Below the pieces are notes generated by a model. That model was given only the letters and a program-made list of their open reading frames with translations, ran no database searches and was not told the DNA's origin. A DNA stretch of 64,000 nt from Pyrenophora tritici-repentis (lineage: Eukaryota; Ascomycota; Dothideomycetes; Pleosporales; Pleosporaceae): positions 310,001-374,000 of the forward strand of contig NC_089391.1 of the NCBI RefSeq assembly GCF_003171515.1, given 5' to 3'. Position numbers and translations under genes: made by a program. This document shows positions 18,335-28,338 of the stretch, in pieces. The first letter of the stretch is position 1; each line of letters starts with the position of its first letter.

Positions 18335-21312
18335 AAGAAAAGGGTCGAGCAATGCGACTCGATGCACATCTGCCGTGGGACCAATGGCCGGAAATCGCCC
18401 GGACCGCCGTCTACCTACACAACAGGACGCCGAAATATCAGAACCGCTGGAGATCTCCATACGAGATGTTCTTCACGGCAATCGCTTTCCAGAATGGAGT
18501 TGTTACATCACCACGCAAGCCCAACCTGTCGCATTTACGAGCGTACGGCTGTAAGGCATTTGCGATGACGGATGACACGAAGCGAGGAAAAGGACGTCTA
18601 CAGAGATTTGACCCGAAAGCCTGGATAGGGTACTTAGTTGGTTACCGTTCGACGAACATATTCCGAATTTGGGTACCATCTATAGGCAAGGTCATTAGCA
18701 CTCGCGACGTTGTATTCGACGAGGAAGTCGTATATAGTGGAGAGCATAAAGAGGTTATGGACAATCTTATGCATAGCACTACAGAGGAGATAGCAGCATG
18801 GATTCGAACTATTGAACTGCCCCCTGGACCAAATCCCACACGGGAAGAACTTGGAACTTTCTACGAAGATGAGACCATTGCTAGAGCGCCGGAAAATGGG
18901 CGGCTCGAGTATGATGAGGCGGGAAGGAAGGTAGTACCTTATCCGACGCCACCACATACGCCCCCACCGGCAGCACTGCTTGCTCAAATGCTAACTAATG
19001 TGGAACACCCCTTCAGGGACGATGATACCGGAGGCTACGGCCTACAATCCGAAGAGACTGCCTACGGGAAACAAGGTCTTGACACTAGCTACGGCGAACA
19101 TGGTGTACAGACTGGCGCACAGCGCGAACATGGTCTATCCGCAGGCGTTCCACGCGAACAATGCGATGCCGGAGGCTACGGCCTACAATCCGAAGAGACT
19201 GCCTACGGGAAACAAGGTCTTGACACTAGCTACGGCGAACATGGTGTACAGACTGGCGCACAGCGCGAACATGGTCTATCCGCAGGCGTTCCACGCGAAC
19301 AATGCGATGCCGGAGGCTACGGCCTACAATCCGAAGAGACTGCCTACGGGAAACAAGGTCTTGACACTAGCTACGGCGAACATGGTGTACAGACTGGCGC
19401 ACAGCGCGAACATGGTCTATCCGCAGGCGTTCCACGCGAACAATGCGATGCCGGAGGCTACGGCCTACAATCCGAAGAGACTGCCTACGGGAAACAAGGT
19501 CTTGACACTAGCTACGGCAAACAAGGTCTCGCGAGTGGTATCCTCCATCCGGAACACAGGATGTTGAAGGAGCCATGGGCAGCCGCCTTTATGGCAGGCA
19601 CCAAGGCAGGAAACGTTCAAAACTTGGCAGGAGAGCGACTGGACAAGGCAAAGCTTGAGCGTATGATGCGAAACGGCAAGAAGCCTCATCGCAGCCAGCT
19701 GCCACCGCCTCCCCAAGCGAACGGCCTGCGAGAGGATCACGAGTTGTTCTATTTTTTCAAAGAGGCTGAGATTACACATCTCCATAGCCACAAGGAAACC
19801 AGATCCTGGTCAGAGGTCCCGGCGAAGACGGCTCGGAAGACCGACCAGCAGGTACTGGACTCAATGTGGGTATACACCTACAAATTTGACAAGCACCATC
19901 GATTCCAGAAGTGTAAGGCGCGATTGGTAGTGCGTGGAGACCAGCAACGAAATGTCACCGCACAAGAAACCTACGCTGCTACACTGGCCGGAAGATCGTT
20001 TCGGATGCTAGTGTCGATTGCGGCCCGGTTTGACCTAGAGCTGAAGCAATACGACGTATCGAACGCCTTCGTCAACGCAGATATTGATCGAACAGTGTAC
20101 ATGCGGATGCCCCCAGGATACAGGAAGCAGGGAACAATACTGCAACTAAACAAAGCGCTGTACGGCCTACGGATCTCGCCATTGCTCTGGCAAAGACACT
20201 TCACTGCCTTCCTTCTAGAAATCGGGTTCTCGCCAGTTCCCCACGAACCTTGCTGCATGATCCGAGACGGAGTGTTCACCTTCTTTTATGTTGATGACAT
20301 TATCCTTGCCTCTTCGAAACGGCACGCGGAAGTAGCTCGGAAAGTGGAAGAGGAACTGAAACAGCGATACAACCTGACCGGAGGAAAGGATTTGCAGTGG
20401 TTTTTAGGAGTAGAAGTTATACGGGACCGAGAGAAGCGAAAGATCTGGCTGTCACAGAAAGCTTATGTTGAGAAGATTGCACGGCTGGCAACGAACAAGG
20501 ACCAACGACACAACACACCAATGGCTAGAGTCGAACTAGTTGCACGTGAGGGTTTGGCGACTCCTGGAGAGATTAACTTGTATCAACGCAAGATTGGATC
20601 GTTACTCTTCGCCGCCGTCAACACCCGACCCGATGTCGCATTCCCAGTATCACGACTCGCCCGGTTCCTCACAAACCCTGGTCCACTACATCAAGAAGCC
20701 GCTGACCGAGTGCTGTTGTACCTGGAGTCAACCAAGCTTCTATCCTTATCATTCGGAGGAGACGACCAATTGGTAGTAGCTAGCGATGCATCCTTTGCGG
20801 ACAACACCGCGGATCGCAAGAGCTCCCAAGGGTACGTTATCAAGCTATTTGGAGGACTGATCGCATGGAGGGCGAACAAACAAGATACCATCACGACATC
20901 TACGACCGAAGCAGAACTCCTCGCGCTATCGCAAGTGGCTAAGGAGTCCATGTTTGTGCGGATGCTGCTAGAGGAGCTTCGGGTAGAGTTGACGGAGAAG
21001 ACAATTACGATACAGTGCGATAATACGCAGACGATCCGGCTGATCAACGAGGAGATCTCTCAGCTGACGACGAAACTCCGTCACGTGGACATCCACAATC
21101 ACTGGCTGAGGCAAGAGGCAAAGCGAAAGTCTATCAGAGTCGTGTATGTACCGTCTGGCGAAATGCTCGCCGATGGTTTCACGAAGACCCTGCCTGCCAA
21201 CAACTGGCCCCAGTTCTTGACGCAGGTCGGACTGGTTGAAGTGAAGGAACGAGACGTAGAGGAAGCAGATCCAGAGGAAATTCTGGAGAAGATGGAAAGT
21301 CTTGTTATATAG
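18244..21312 (+). CDS. Copia-I Pol, second part: integrase C-terminus, reverse transcriptase, RNase H
   Basis: 1022 codons in the -1 frame relative to the preceding ORF, overlapping it by 91 nt; an ATG exists at 18244, but homologous integrase sequence begins at about 18319 ('GVVKEKGRAMRLDAHLPW'). Then a linker with a 47-residue tandem repeat (19030-19520), the reverse transcriptase ('KARLVVRGDQQRN', 'YDVSNAFVNADIDRTVYMRMP', catalytic 'FFYVDDI'), and RNase H ('ASDASFADNTADRKSSQGY', 'TTSTTEAELLAL', 'DIHNHWLRQE'). No internal stop or frameshift. Probably made as a Gag-Pol extension through frameshifting; separate initiation at 18244 is the alternative. Confidence 0.9.
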   Translation: MVQNKRYSTRAFRPRYASAKRRSRTLRGVVKEKGRAMRLDAHLPWDQWPEIARTAVYLHNRTPKYQNRWRSPYEMFFTAIAFQNGVVTSPRKPNLSHLRAYGCKAFAMTDDTKRGKGRLQRFDPKAWIGYLVGYRSTNIFRIWVPSIGKVISTRDVVFDEEVVYSGEHKEVMDNLMHSTTEEIAAWIRTIELPPGPNPTREELGTFYEDETIARAPENGRLEYDEAGRKVVPYPTPPHTPPPAALLAQMLTNVEHPFRDDDTGGYGLQSEETAYGKQGLDTSYGEHGVQTGAQREHGLSAGVPREQCDAGGYGLQSEETAYGKQGLDTSYGEHGVQTGAQREHGLSAGVPREQCDAGGYGLQSEETAYGKQGLDTSYGEHGVQTGAQREHGLSAGVPREQCDAGGYGLQSEETAYGKQGLDTSYGKQGLASGILHPEHRMLKEPWAAAFMAGTKAGNVQNLAGERLDKAKLERMMRNGKKPHRSQLPPPPQANGLREDHELFYFFKEAEITHLHSHKETRSWSEVPAKTARKTDQQVLDSMWVYTYKFDKHHRFQKCKARLVVRGDQQRNVTAQETYAATLAGRSFRMLVSIAARFDLELKQYDVSNAFVNADIDRTVYMRMPPGYRKQGTILQLNKALYGLRISPLLWQRHFTAFLLEIGFSPVPHEPCCMIRDGVFTFFYVDDIILASSKRHAEVARKVEEELKQRYNLTGGKDLQWFLGVEVIRDREKRKIWLSQKAYVEKIARLATNKDQRHNTPMARVELVAREGLATPGEINLYQRKIGSLLFAAVNTRPDVAFPVSRLARFLTNPGPLHQEAADRVLLYLESTKLLSLSFGGDDQLVVASDASFADNTADRKSSQGYVIKLFGGLIAWRANKQDTITTSTTEAELLALSQVAKESMFVRMLLEELRVELTEKTITIQCDNTQTIRLINEEISQLTTKLRHVDIHNHWLRQEAKRKSIRVVYVPSGEMLADGFTKTLPANNWPQFLTQVGLVEVKERDVEEADPEEILEKMESLVI
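19030..19520 (+). repeat. 141-bp in-frame tandem repeat inside Copia-I pol
   Basis: Units start at 19030, 19171, 19312 and 19453; three are complete (141 bp, 47 codons, beginning 'GGYGLQSEETAYGKQGLDTS') and the fourth stops after about 65 bp. Units look identical at nucleotide level. The array lies between integrase and reverse transcriptase and is absent from Copia-II. Confidence 0.95.
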
Positions 21313-21378
21313 TCCGGTATGAATGTCGCAAAGACCACTCCACCTCAGGCTGCCGAGGAGCGCCGAGCTGAGGGGGTG

Positions 21379-21567
21379 TGTCAGATTGAGGCGAGGTTTT
21401 GCTCCATGATCGAGCCGATGGTGGTTGGGGAAGGACATGAGACCCCCAAACCAGGGCTAGCGCCGGGACTTAGCACTGCCAAGCCCGAGGCGAGGCCACC
21501 TCCCACAGACAGAGCCGTAGACAGACACAGAGAATACACACTTGATCCGATCCATAAAAATCTGACA
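21379..21567 (+). repeat. Copia-I 3' LTR (LTR-F)
   Basis: 189 bp, no difference seen from the 5' LTR; followed by the CGTAC duplication. Confidence 0.95.
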
Positions 21568-21815
21568 CGTACACTAGTTCGCCTAAAAAGCAGTCTTAAG
21601 AGTGTTAGAAGAAAACCGCAAAACGGCGCGCTTTTTAATTTCTAAGTTAATATCGCCATTATTAGTATGACGGCCCGCCTGCAGAATAAACTGTCTAGAT
21701 AGTGCGTAGATAGGAGCATGTGTCGAGATTTATGTTTTACAGTAATGTCAGAATATGGGCATATTTTGGGTGGTGGACAAAGTCCGGGTGTTCGGAGCTG
21801 TGGATTCTGTGGATC

Positions 21816-22010
21816 TGTCAGATAACAGGGTTCTGATGGGAATCATAATAATTGTGGTTGAACGTGTGTATTGTGGTGTGTGGTGCAGTCTCGTGAGGGA
21901 TGAGACGGAAGGTCGCCCTGTCCTAGTCCCTCTTGGGACTAGGGGGTCTACGTAACGTGATGATCTCCAACTCCGTTGCCTTCCACCCAAAATCTACCTC
22001 ATATCTGACA
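21816..22010 (+). mobile_element. solo LTR-G, TSD GGATC
   Basis: 195 bp, TGTCAGATAACAGG...CATATCTGACA, ends like the Copia LTRs but with a different body. Flanked by GGATC at 21811-21815 and 22011-22015. The remaining sequence 21573-21810 shows no gene. Confidence 0.88.
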
Positions 22011-22022
22011 GGATCAGTTGAA

Positions 22023-22474
22023 TGTGAAGGTCGTCCGAAGATGATCTTGGGTTGGTTCTCGGGGATGGAGTGATGCGATGGACACGAGGTTGTATAGCAC
22101 GATTGGTAGATCGATGTAATATACGGGGAGTTGAGAATCAAGTACTAATCCTTAGATTTCGAAGTTGAACACAATGAACCGTAAGGGCTCATTGCCTATT
22201 GTTATATACTAATGAATGTCCTATGTCCTATACGTCCTACGTTGTCCTACACTGTCCCATGCGTGGGACCTCGTGGTACATCGTGGGATTCCTTGGGACA
22301 CACGTGACATGTCCCATGGTGGCGTTCCGCCAAGCTTTGTGGGATGCGGGGCAGGCTTACGTCATTGGTCCTTGTACACCTTTGTACGCCTTTGTCTGAG
22401 AAGGGGTTCCGACAAGGTCTCCATCCTTCTGCCCTTCATATCTTGCACTGTGTCCTCTCCTTAGGTTCGTAACA
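22023..22474 (-). repeat. Gypsy-I 3' LTR (LTR-D, variant U3)
   Basis: 452 bp; on the minus strand TGTTACGAACCT...CCTTCACA. The last ~190 bp match the other LTR-D copies; the U3 part does not. Next to it, at about 22475-22490, the minus strand has the purine tract aggagagggaggatag. Confidence 0.8.
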
Positions 22475-22519
22475 CTATCCTCCCTCTCCTAATCTCATGT
22501 CCTTATGAGCTGACGTGTC

Positions 22520-22996
22520 ATGGTTTCCAGAAGTACCGCCCATCGTCATACCCTTGGTGACCGAATCAACCTAGTCGGTACAATCGCGATGGTGTCTTGT
22601 CAATATTATGCGAAGCGGGGGCTCGAGTGTCGGATGTCGTCGTTAAAGAAAGAATGTGGAAATTGTTATCGCAACGGTGTGAAGTCGTGCGTTCCTGTGG
22701 AAGTTCCTGTCCCGAACTTTGAAAAGTTGGACAAGGAGATGGCGCGTCTTGAACAACAAGAGGCCGAAGCGGATGCTGCAGAGTCTGCGGCATTAGATGC
22801 TTTGATGGCTGCGCGTGCGAAGAAGGATCGTCTTCGTAAGCAGCGTAAGCAGTTAAAGCGTCGTGAGCAAGAGTGGGTTGATGAGTCGGGAAAGTTTGTT
22901 GAGGATATCAAGGCGTTGGAAGCGGTCGAGGCGTTGAATCGAGAGGTAGCGCATCTAGAAGACGGTCTTATGCCTGGTACTTTGGCATTGGATTAG
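22520..22996 (+). CDS. antisense accessory ORF inside Gypsy-I: Cys-rich N-terminus plus coiled coil
   Basis: 158 codons on the strand opposite to Gypsy-I, between the end of pol and the 3' LTR; a second start at 22589 (MVSCQYY) gives 135 residues and begins directly with the conserved-looking part. That part has Cys in the pattern C-x9-C-x8-C-x2-C-x7-C ('KECGNCYRNGVKSC'), followed by a ~90-residue Glu/Lys/Ala-rich coiled coil. I recall small fungal proteins of this kind near Gypsy elements but cannot name a family. Transcription would have to start in or near the 3' LTR, reading into the element. The frame is intact although pol carries stops. Confidence 0.6.
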   Translation: MVSRSTAHRHTLGDRINLVGTIAMVSCQYYAKRGLECRMSSLKKECGNCYRNGVKSCVPVEVPVPNFEKLDKEMARLEQQEAEADAAESAALDALMAARAKKDRLRKQRKQLKRREQEWVDESGKFVEDIKALEAVEALNREVAHLEDGLMPGTLALD

Positions 22997-23009
22997 GGCG
23001 TCTTCATGC

Positions 23010-24980
23010 CTACTTTCTCTGGGGATGATTCCGAGTTCGCCGGTCTTGATTACGGCGGTACTGCGCAAGTAGCTGGCGGCAGTTCGTAAGGTTTGTGTCC
23101 GGTTCCCAAGTGTTCTCGCTGTCTAGGTATCCTAAACATTTAACTAGATATTCGGTGCCGTTGTACACAACTCTGTGTGTGACAATGTTCTCGACTTCAA
23201 ATTCGTTTTCTTCTTCCGTTTCGTAGTGGAAGGTTTTTTGTAATGGCGTATCTGGGTGTGCTGGTTCTAAGAGGCTTACATGGAACCTGGGATGTATTCT
23301 AGCGTCTGGTGGAAGGTCAAGTGTGTATGTGACTGGTCCTTTCCGGTTAAGAATCAAAAATGGTCCGACTTTGACGTTGTCGAGTCCTTTGCTTGGTCGT
23401 TTCGTGCGAAGATTCTTCGTGCGTAGATAAACTTTATCCCCCCTCTTTAGCTGAGGTGCCATTTTTCGTTTTTTGTTGACATGTAAAATGCTTTGGCGTT
23501 GTGCCATCTCGAGTTTGCTCTGTAGCAACTCATGTACTGCCTTCAGCTCCTCGGCTGTGGCGATAGCTGCTTTCGTTTTCTGACTTGGAAGTGTGCGTGT
23601 AAAGAGATTTGGGTGTCTCCCGTGGTTTGCATAGAACGGAGTCTGTCCTGTAGACTCTGAAAGCTTGTTATTGTATGCCATTTGTGCCATAGGCAGAAGC
23701 GAAACCCAGTTGGTTTGCTGATGATTGACGTATATCCTGAGATATGCTTTCATGGTTCTGTTCGTTCTTTCTGTCTGTCCGTCCGTCTGCGGATGAAACG
23801 CTGTCGATAGCTTGCGTTTTGTACCAATCGCGGCCAAAAGTGTCGCCCAAAAGTTTGAAGTGAAGAGCTTGTCTCTGTCGCTTATGATTGACTTTGGTAT
23901 GCCGTGATGTCTGATGATTCGATCGTTGATGATGTGAGCCAGATGTACTGCCGTGAAATCGTTTCTGAACGGGATGTACTCTGCTTGTTTAGTGAATCGG
24001 TCGATTACAACGAGTATTGCGTTGTATCCTATGTTTGTCGCTGGGTCTCTTGAGACTGGTAAACCTGTGACAAAGTCCATAGAGATGTCTGCCCAAGGTT
24101 CTGTGGGTAGCTCTAATGCTTGCATCTCGCCGTAAGGTGCGTGCGTGTCGTGTTTGTTCTTCTGACAGTCTGCACATTTTGCGATAAATGAGGTAACCTT
24201 TTCCTTCATTCCTGGGAACTCGTAGTTGCGTCTGATGAGTTCCATTGTTCTGGTAATGCCCGGGTGACCGTGTACAGGGTCGTCGTGGTGTTGCTGAATA
24301 ATTGCTTCCTGCAATTCTTCCGGTACATTGTTTCCGATGTGGAGGATGGCGTTCAGCGTTTTTGCTGGTCCTAGCGATCCGTCTTTGTTAACCCTGAGTA
24401 TCGCGGTGTCGATGACTTCCTTGGTGCCTGCGATATCTGGTCTACGGCTGAGAGCGTCTGCTCTACCGTTCTCTTTTCCTGGTGTGTACACAATCTTGAA
24501 CTTGTATTGTCCTAGTAGTTCTGACCATCTTACTTGTCTGCGGTTGAGTACTTTGGTAGTCGTAAAGTTCACTAGATTTTTGTGATCTGTGTATATCGTA
24601 AGTTCCGAGCAGCTTTCTGCGTATACTCTCCAGTGTTGTAAGCATGCGACAATAGCTAGTAGCTCCTTGTCGTGAACGTCGTATCGTTCTTCTGGTCCTG
24701 AGAATTTGCGAGAGTAGTAGGCGATGGGGTGCCATTTGCCTTCGTGCAATTGACTTGCGCATCCGCCTAGCGCGAGATCCGATGCGTCGGTCTCAAAGCG
24801 TAATGGGTGTCCTGCTTGGAATATTCGAAAACATGGTGGTTCTGTGCTTGCTTTCTTAAGCGTTTGGAATGCGTTCTCTGCTTCCTTGCTCCACTTAAAG
24901 AGTACGTCCTTTCTTGTGAGTTTTGTCAAAGGAATGGCGATGTCTGAGAAGTCCTTGATGAACTGTCGGTTGAAGTTCAA
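23010..24980 (-). pseudogene. Gypsy-I Pol: RNase H, integrase, chromodomain
   Basis: 656 codons continuing the reverse transcriptase after a TAG at 25002. Order: end of RT connection, RNase H ('RFETDASDLALGG', 'YSRKFSGPEERYDVHDKELLA'), integrase H2C2 finger ('HHDDPVHGHPG', 'CADCQKNK'), core with Asp in 'DISMDFVTGLP', Asp in 'IISDRDKLF' and Glu in 'DGQTERTNRTM', then a C-terminal chromodomain-like segment ('EYLVKCLGY', 'NTWEPDTNL'). Domains look complete, so this part would be functional but for the upstream stops. The chromodomain places the element among chromoviruses, which commonly target heterochromatin. Confidence 0.9.
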
Positions 24981-25001
24981 GAATCCTAAGAAGGACTGTA
25001 T

Positions 25002-25958
25002 CTATACAACTGTTGTCGGTGTTGGCCAATCCTTGATAACCTGAATCTTTTCTTCGCTCATTTGTACTCCGTCCGCTCCTACTACATAGCCTAAGAAGTT
25101 GACCTTAGTCTTGTGAAATTCACACTTCTCTGGTTTGAGTCGGAGGTTGAACTGCTCAAGGGCCCTTAGTACCGTCTTGACATGTTCAACATGGTCCTCT
25201 AAAGTCTCGGAGTAGACGAGAATGTCGTCTAGGTAAGCTATGACAAATATGTCTAGATGTGCTCTCAACACGTTGTTGATGAGTTCCTGAAATGTGGCTA
25301 GGGCATTCGTGAGCCCGAACGGCATAACTGTGTATTCGTAGTGTCCGTATCTTGATCGGAACGCCGTTTTCCACTCCTCACCTTTCGCTATGCGAATCAG
25401 GTGGTATCCATCTCGAAGATCTAATGCTGTAAAGATCTTTGCGCGAGATAATCGATCCCGTAGTTCTGTAATGTTCGGTAAGGGGTATCGATTCTTGATT
25501 GTGATGTCGTTGAGTTTGCGATAGTCTACACATAGTCGTAGTTTTCCGTCTTTCTTCGGGACAAACATGATTGGATATCCTGCTGGTGACTGCGATGGTC
25601 GGATATATTTCTTTGCTAGACTTGTCTTGATGTAGTCGCGTAACGTGCTCAATTCTTTTTCCGATAGTCCGTATATTGGGCCGAAAGTCGGTTTCTTTCC
25701 TTCCTGTAAGACAATCTTGTGGTCCCAGGGTTGGTGCTTTGGCAATGCTTGTTTATCTGCCACTTCCTGGAATAGATGTTCGAATTCTTTGTATTCTGCG
25801 GGGATCTTAGGAGTTGCGCGTTTCTCTAAAACTCTAGTCTGTCGACCCGGTGGCTCCGTTCCGGCGTCTGCTGAGTCGGACCCTTGTTTCTTAAGGCCGT
25901 CCTTTGTCGAGGCTCGCTTTTTCTTTGCGATGTTATTCAGTTTCCTCTCATCTACCAT
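25002..25958 (-). pseudogene. Gypsy-I Pol: reverse transcriptase
   Basis: 318 codons with the full RT palm: '[17 protein letters not shown]', '[18 protein letters not shown]', '[16 protein letters not shown]', the substrate block '[18 protein letters not shown]' and catalytic '[12 protein letters not shown]'. Ends in TAG exactly where RT runs into the RNase H frame ('TPTTVV*IQSFLGF'), i.e. a point nonsense in one continuous gene. The upstream boundary is also a TAG (about 26034) in the linker after protease. Confidence 0.9.
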
Positions 25959-26033
25959 CGTACTCTGACAATGCGTAGGCTGGCTTGTGGTTGCGTCCGT
26001 TCCACAGCACTCGAATGAGAACGTCTTCGACTT

Positions 26034-26471
26034 CTAGTCGATCCGTGGGTTGTGTTCTCGTAACCATGGAAGTCCTAATATGATGTCGTGGGTAGCTAGT
26101 CCGAAGACATCTAGGTCTATCTTCTCTTGGTGTCCTTGGATGTTGAGCGTCACTTGTCTGACCTCGTGGGTGATCTCTTGTTCACCTGGCATTGGCTCTC
26201 CGTTGGCCACATGTAGTGGGTAAGCTTCTTGTTTCCGTAGTGGCTTCAGTCCGGCTGAAGACGCTGCGTGCGCTGAAACGTAGTTGGCTTGTGATCCCGA
26301 ATCTACTAATGCCTTCATCCACCTCCCTTCAAGCTTCACCTGGAGCTTGATGAGGTCTAAGGAGTTTACTGAGTTAATCTCCTTGCCGGGCCGTTCTGGG
26401 CCGGGCATTGGCCTAAAAAAGCCTGATTTCCAAATCCATGGAATCCTTTGGCTATCGCATGAAGGTCGCAT
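26034..26471 (-). pseudogene. Gypsy-I aspartic protease
   Basis: Protease core with the active-site triplet in 'ALVDSGSQANYVS' and the downstream 'DIILGLPWL' flap/hydrophobic block. It is in a different frame from the end of Gag, overlapping it by about 100 nt; this could be natural frameshifting or an indel. Stops at TAG after 'HNPRID', where a Trp codon is usual. Confidence 0.82.
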
Positions 26472-28321
26472 TCTTTGCTAAGGCACGTTTGCCAGTTGGG
26501 TTGTTGACATTCCCAAGCGTCTCCTTCATCGTATTCTTTTAGCCATACTGTTTGCATCTGACCAATTTCTTCGGGGTTGTCGTGACCTGGGAAGTATGTC
26601 TTTTCCCTTTTGTCCCATAAATGTATTAGGCATAGGTCGTTTTTGCAGTCGAAGAATTGCCACTTGCAGCGGTACGATCGTTTGGTTTCTCCCGGGAACC
26701 ATCCTGATCCGGACTTATCCGAGTAGTGTACTCTGCAATGGTCGTGAATGCATGTAACCCATGATAACTTCTCATGTTCTGGGTTCCTAGGGTCCATCCA
26801 GTAGTCATATTCCTTTGACCTATTGATGTCCTTGGCCTTCCTCTTGTGGCCCTGCTGGGGTAATTTCCCATCATTGTTTGCCTGGCAGAGTTCATCGTAG
26901 ATCTCTTGCTTTTCTTCTTCTGAGATTGGCAACGTTGGTTCTTTCCATGATCGGATTGCGTCTTCGATCCAGTTTAGTTCCCATGTTGTTGGTAGGAACT
27001 CCAATATTTCGGTTAGAACGTTTTCCTTGTTTTGTTGTACCTCTAGTGACAATCGGTAGAAGTCTTGTCGCATAGCAGCCATAATGTTGGGTTCCTCGCA
27101 GGCGTACTCGATATTAGCCTTGTTGAGGTGTCGTAGTAGCTGGTTGATTTGTCCTGCGAGCTTGTAGAACTCTTCTTCCTGTATATAAGGTGTGGGTGGC
27201 CTGTTGATTTCTTCAAACATGGCCATCTTGCCGAATTTGGTCTGGTCGATTTCCGTAGCCTCTAAGTCCTTAGACTCATCTTCGAGCATGTCGTACTCCG
27301 AAGAGGGCTGTTCTTCTTCTGAGTCTGATTCCACGAGTGTAAGGTTGTCTAATCCCAAAACGCTTTCCTGCGTGTTGATTTCGATAGTTGGTTTGGATAT
27401 GACATTCCATGTTTCGTGTCGCTTAGTGGGTACTGCTTTGTGGATAACGTTGAGTTGTCTAACCACTTTATTCTTGCTGTGGCAGTCCCTAGCCATGTGA
27501 CCTTTCTTGTCACAATTATAACAAGTGATCTCTTTCTTGTTATATGGCTTCTTCTTGTCATTCCTTCCGAAACTCTTGCCTTTGTTGATGTTGTCCATTT
27601 GCATTGCATCAGGGTCGTGCCAGTTGTTACCGGCGGAGGGTACAATACCTCCGGGTGTCGTCCGATATCCTGGTTTCTTCTTAAAGAATCGTCCCTTTAT
27701 GCGTTGCACTGACTGGTTAGCTCTAACCGGTTGGATTTCCTGCTGCAATTCGTAGAGTGCATTGTCGATACGAATTGATTCTCGGATGAGATCCTGTAGG
27801 TTGTTGATTGCCACGCCGCTTCGCATAAGCTCTTCTTTGACTCTTTCCTTAAGTCCTTGTCGGTACATAACCCTTAATGCCTTGTCGTCCCAGTCGGTCT
27901 TCAGGGCGTGTCCCTAGAAGATACTGGCGTAGTCGGCGACTAATTGGGTTTGTTTGAGCTGTTGGATTGCAGGATCTGCCTTGGATTCTTCGTTGATGAC
28001 TCCGAATTGCTGTCTAAGCTTGTCTTTGAAGGTTGGGTGGTCTTCAAACATTCGTTCAATGTCGTCGTCGTCATCGTTGTCGTCCATGTATTTGTTGAGA
28101 TAAGGCTTGATCCAGGTGGCGGCAGTTCCTCGCATGTAACTTGCCATGAGCAGTCCACGATCAGTAGGGTCGACCTTCTCATCTTCAAACCTGAAGAAGA
28201 GATCGAACTGGAGAATCCAGTCTTCGAGCTTGTGTCGATCGCCGTGAAATAGATCGGGTCTGGCCACCTTGGTGCGGCTTGACGAAGTTTCGTTAGGTGT
28301 GTTCATCGGGGTGTCACTCAT
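26366..28321 (-). pseudogene. Gypsy-I Gag
   Basis: Start MSDTPM at 28321, 18 nt inside the 5' LTR boundary. Retrotransposon-gag region with 'DRHKLEDWILQFDLFF' and 'YADYASIF'-like end, a TAG at about 27914 (most simply CAG to TAG) and the same frame resuming through 'LRVMYRQGLKERVKEELM'. A classical zinc knuckle C-x2-C-x4-H-x4-C ('CYNCDKKGHMARDC') follows, then an unusually long acidic and Trp/His-rich tail of ~300 residues before the overlap with protease. Confidence 0.85.
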
Positions 28322-28338
28322 CTTGAGGGTGTTCAAAG

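Larger units (their letters stand above)
15772..21567 (+). mobile_element. Copia-I, full-length LTR retrotransposon, TSD CGTAC
   Basis: LTRs at 15772-15960 and 21379-21567 (189 bp each) read as identical; the duplication CGTAC lies at 15767-15771 and 21568-21572. Directly after the 5' LTR is the primer-binding site attaagagtctcactgcct; directly before the 3' LTR is the purine tract gctgagggggtg. Domain order gag, protease, integrase, reverse transcriptase, RNase H is that of Ty1/Copia. Frames are open apart from one UGA between gag and pol and one -1 step in integrase, both shared with Copia-II. This looks like the youngest complete element in the window. Confidence 0.95.

Noticed and set aside
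19030..19520. Regular repeats resembling an array such as CRISPR
   Set aside because: Units are 141 bp and contiguous with no spacers; they code in frame within pol. No cas-like genes, and the genome is eukaryotic.
18998..19567. 189-codon plus-strand ORF over the tandem repeat
   Set aside because: It is the second frame of the 141-bp array inside Copia-I pol; repetition alone keeps it open, and it has no independent support.
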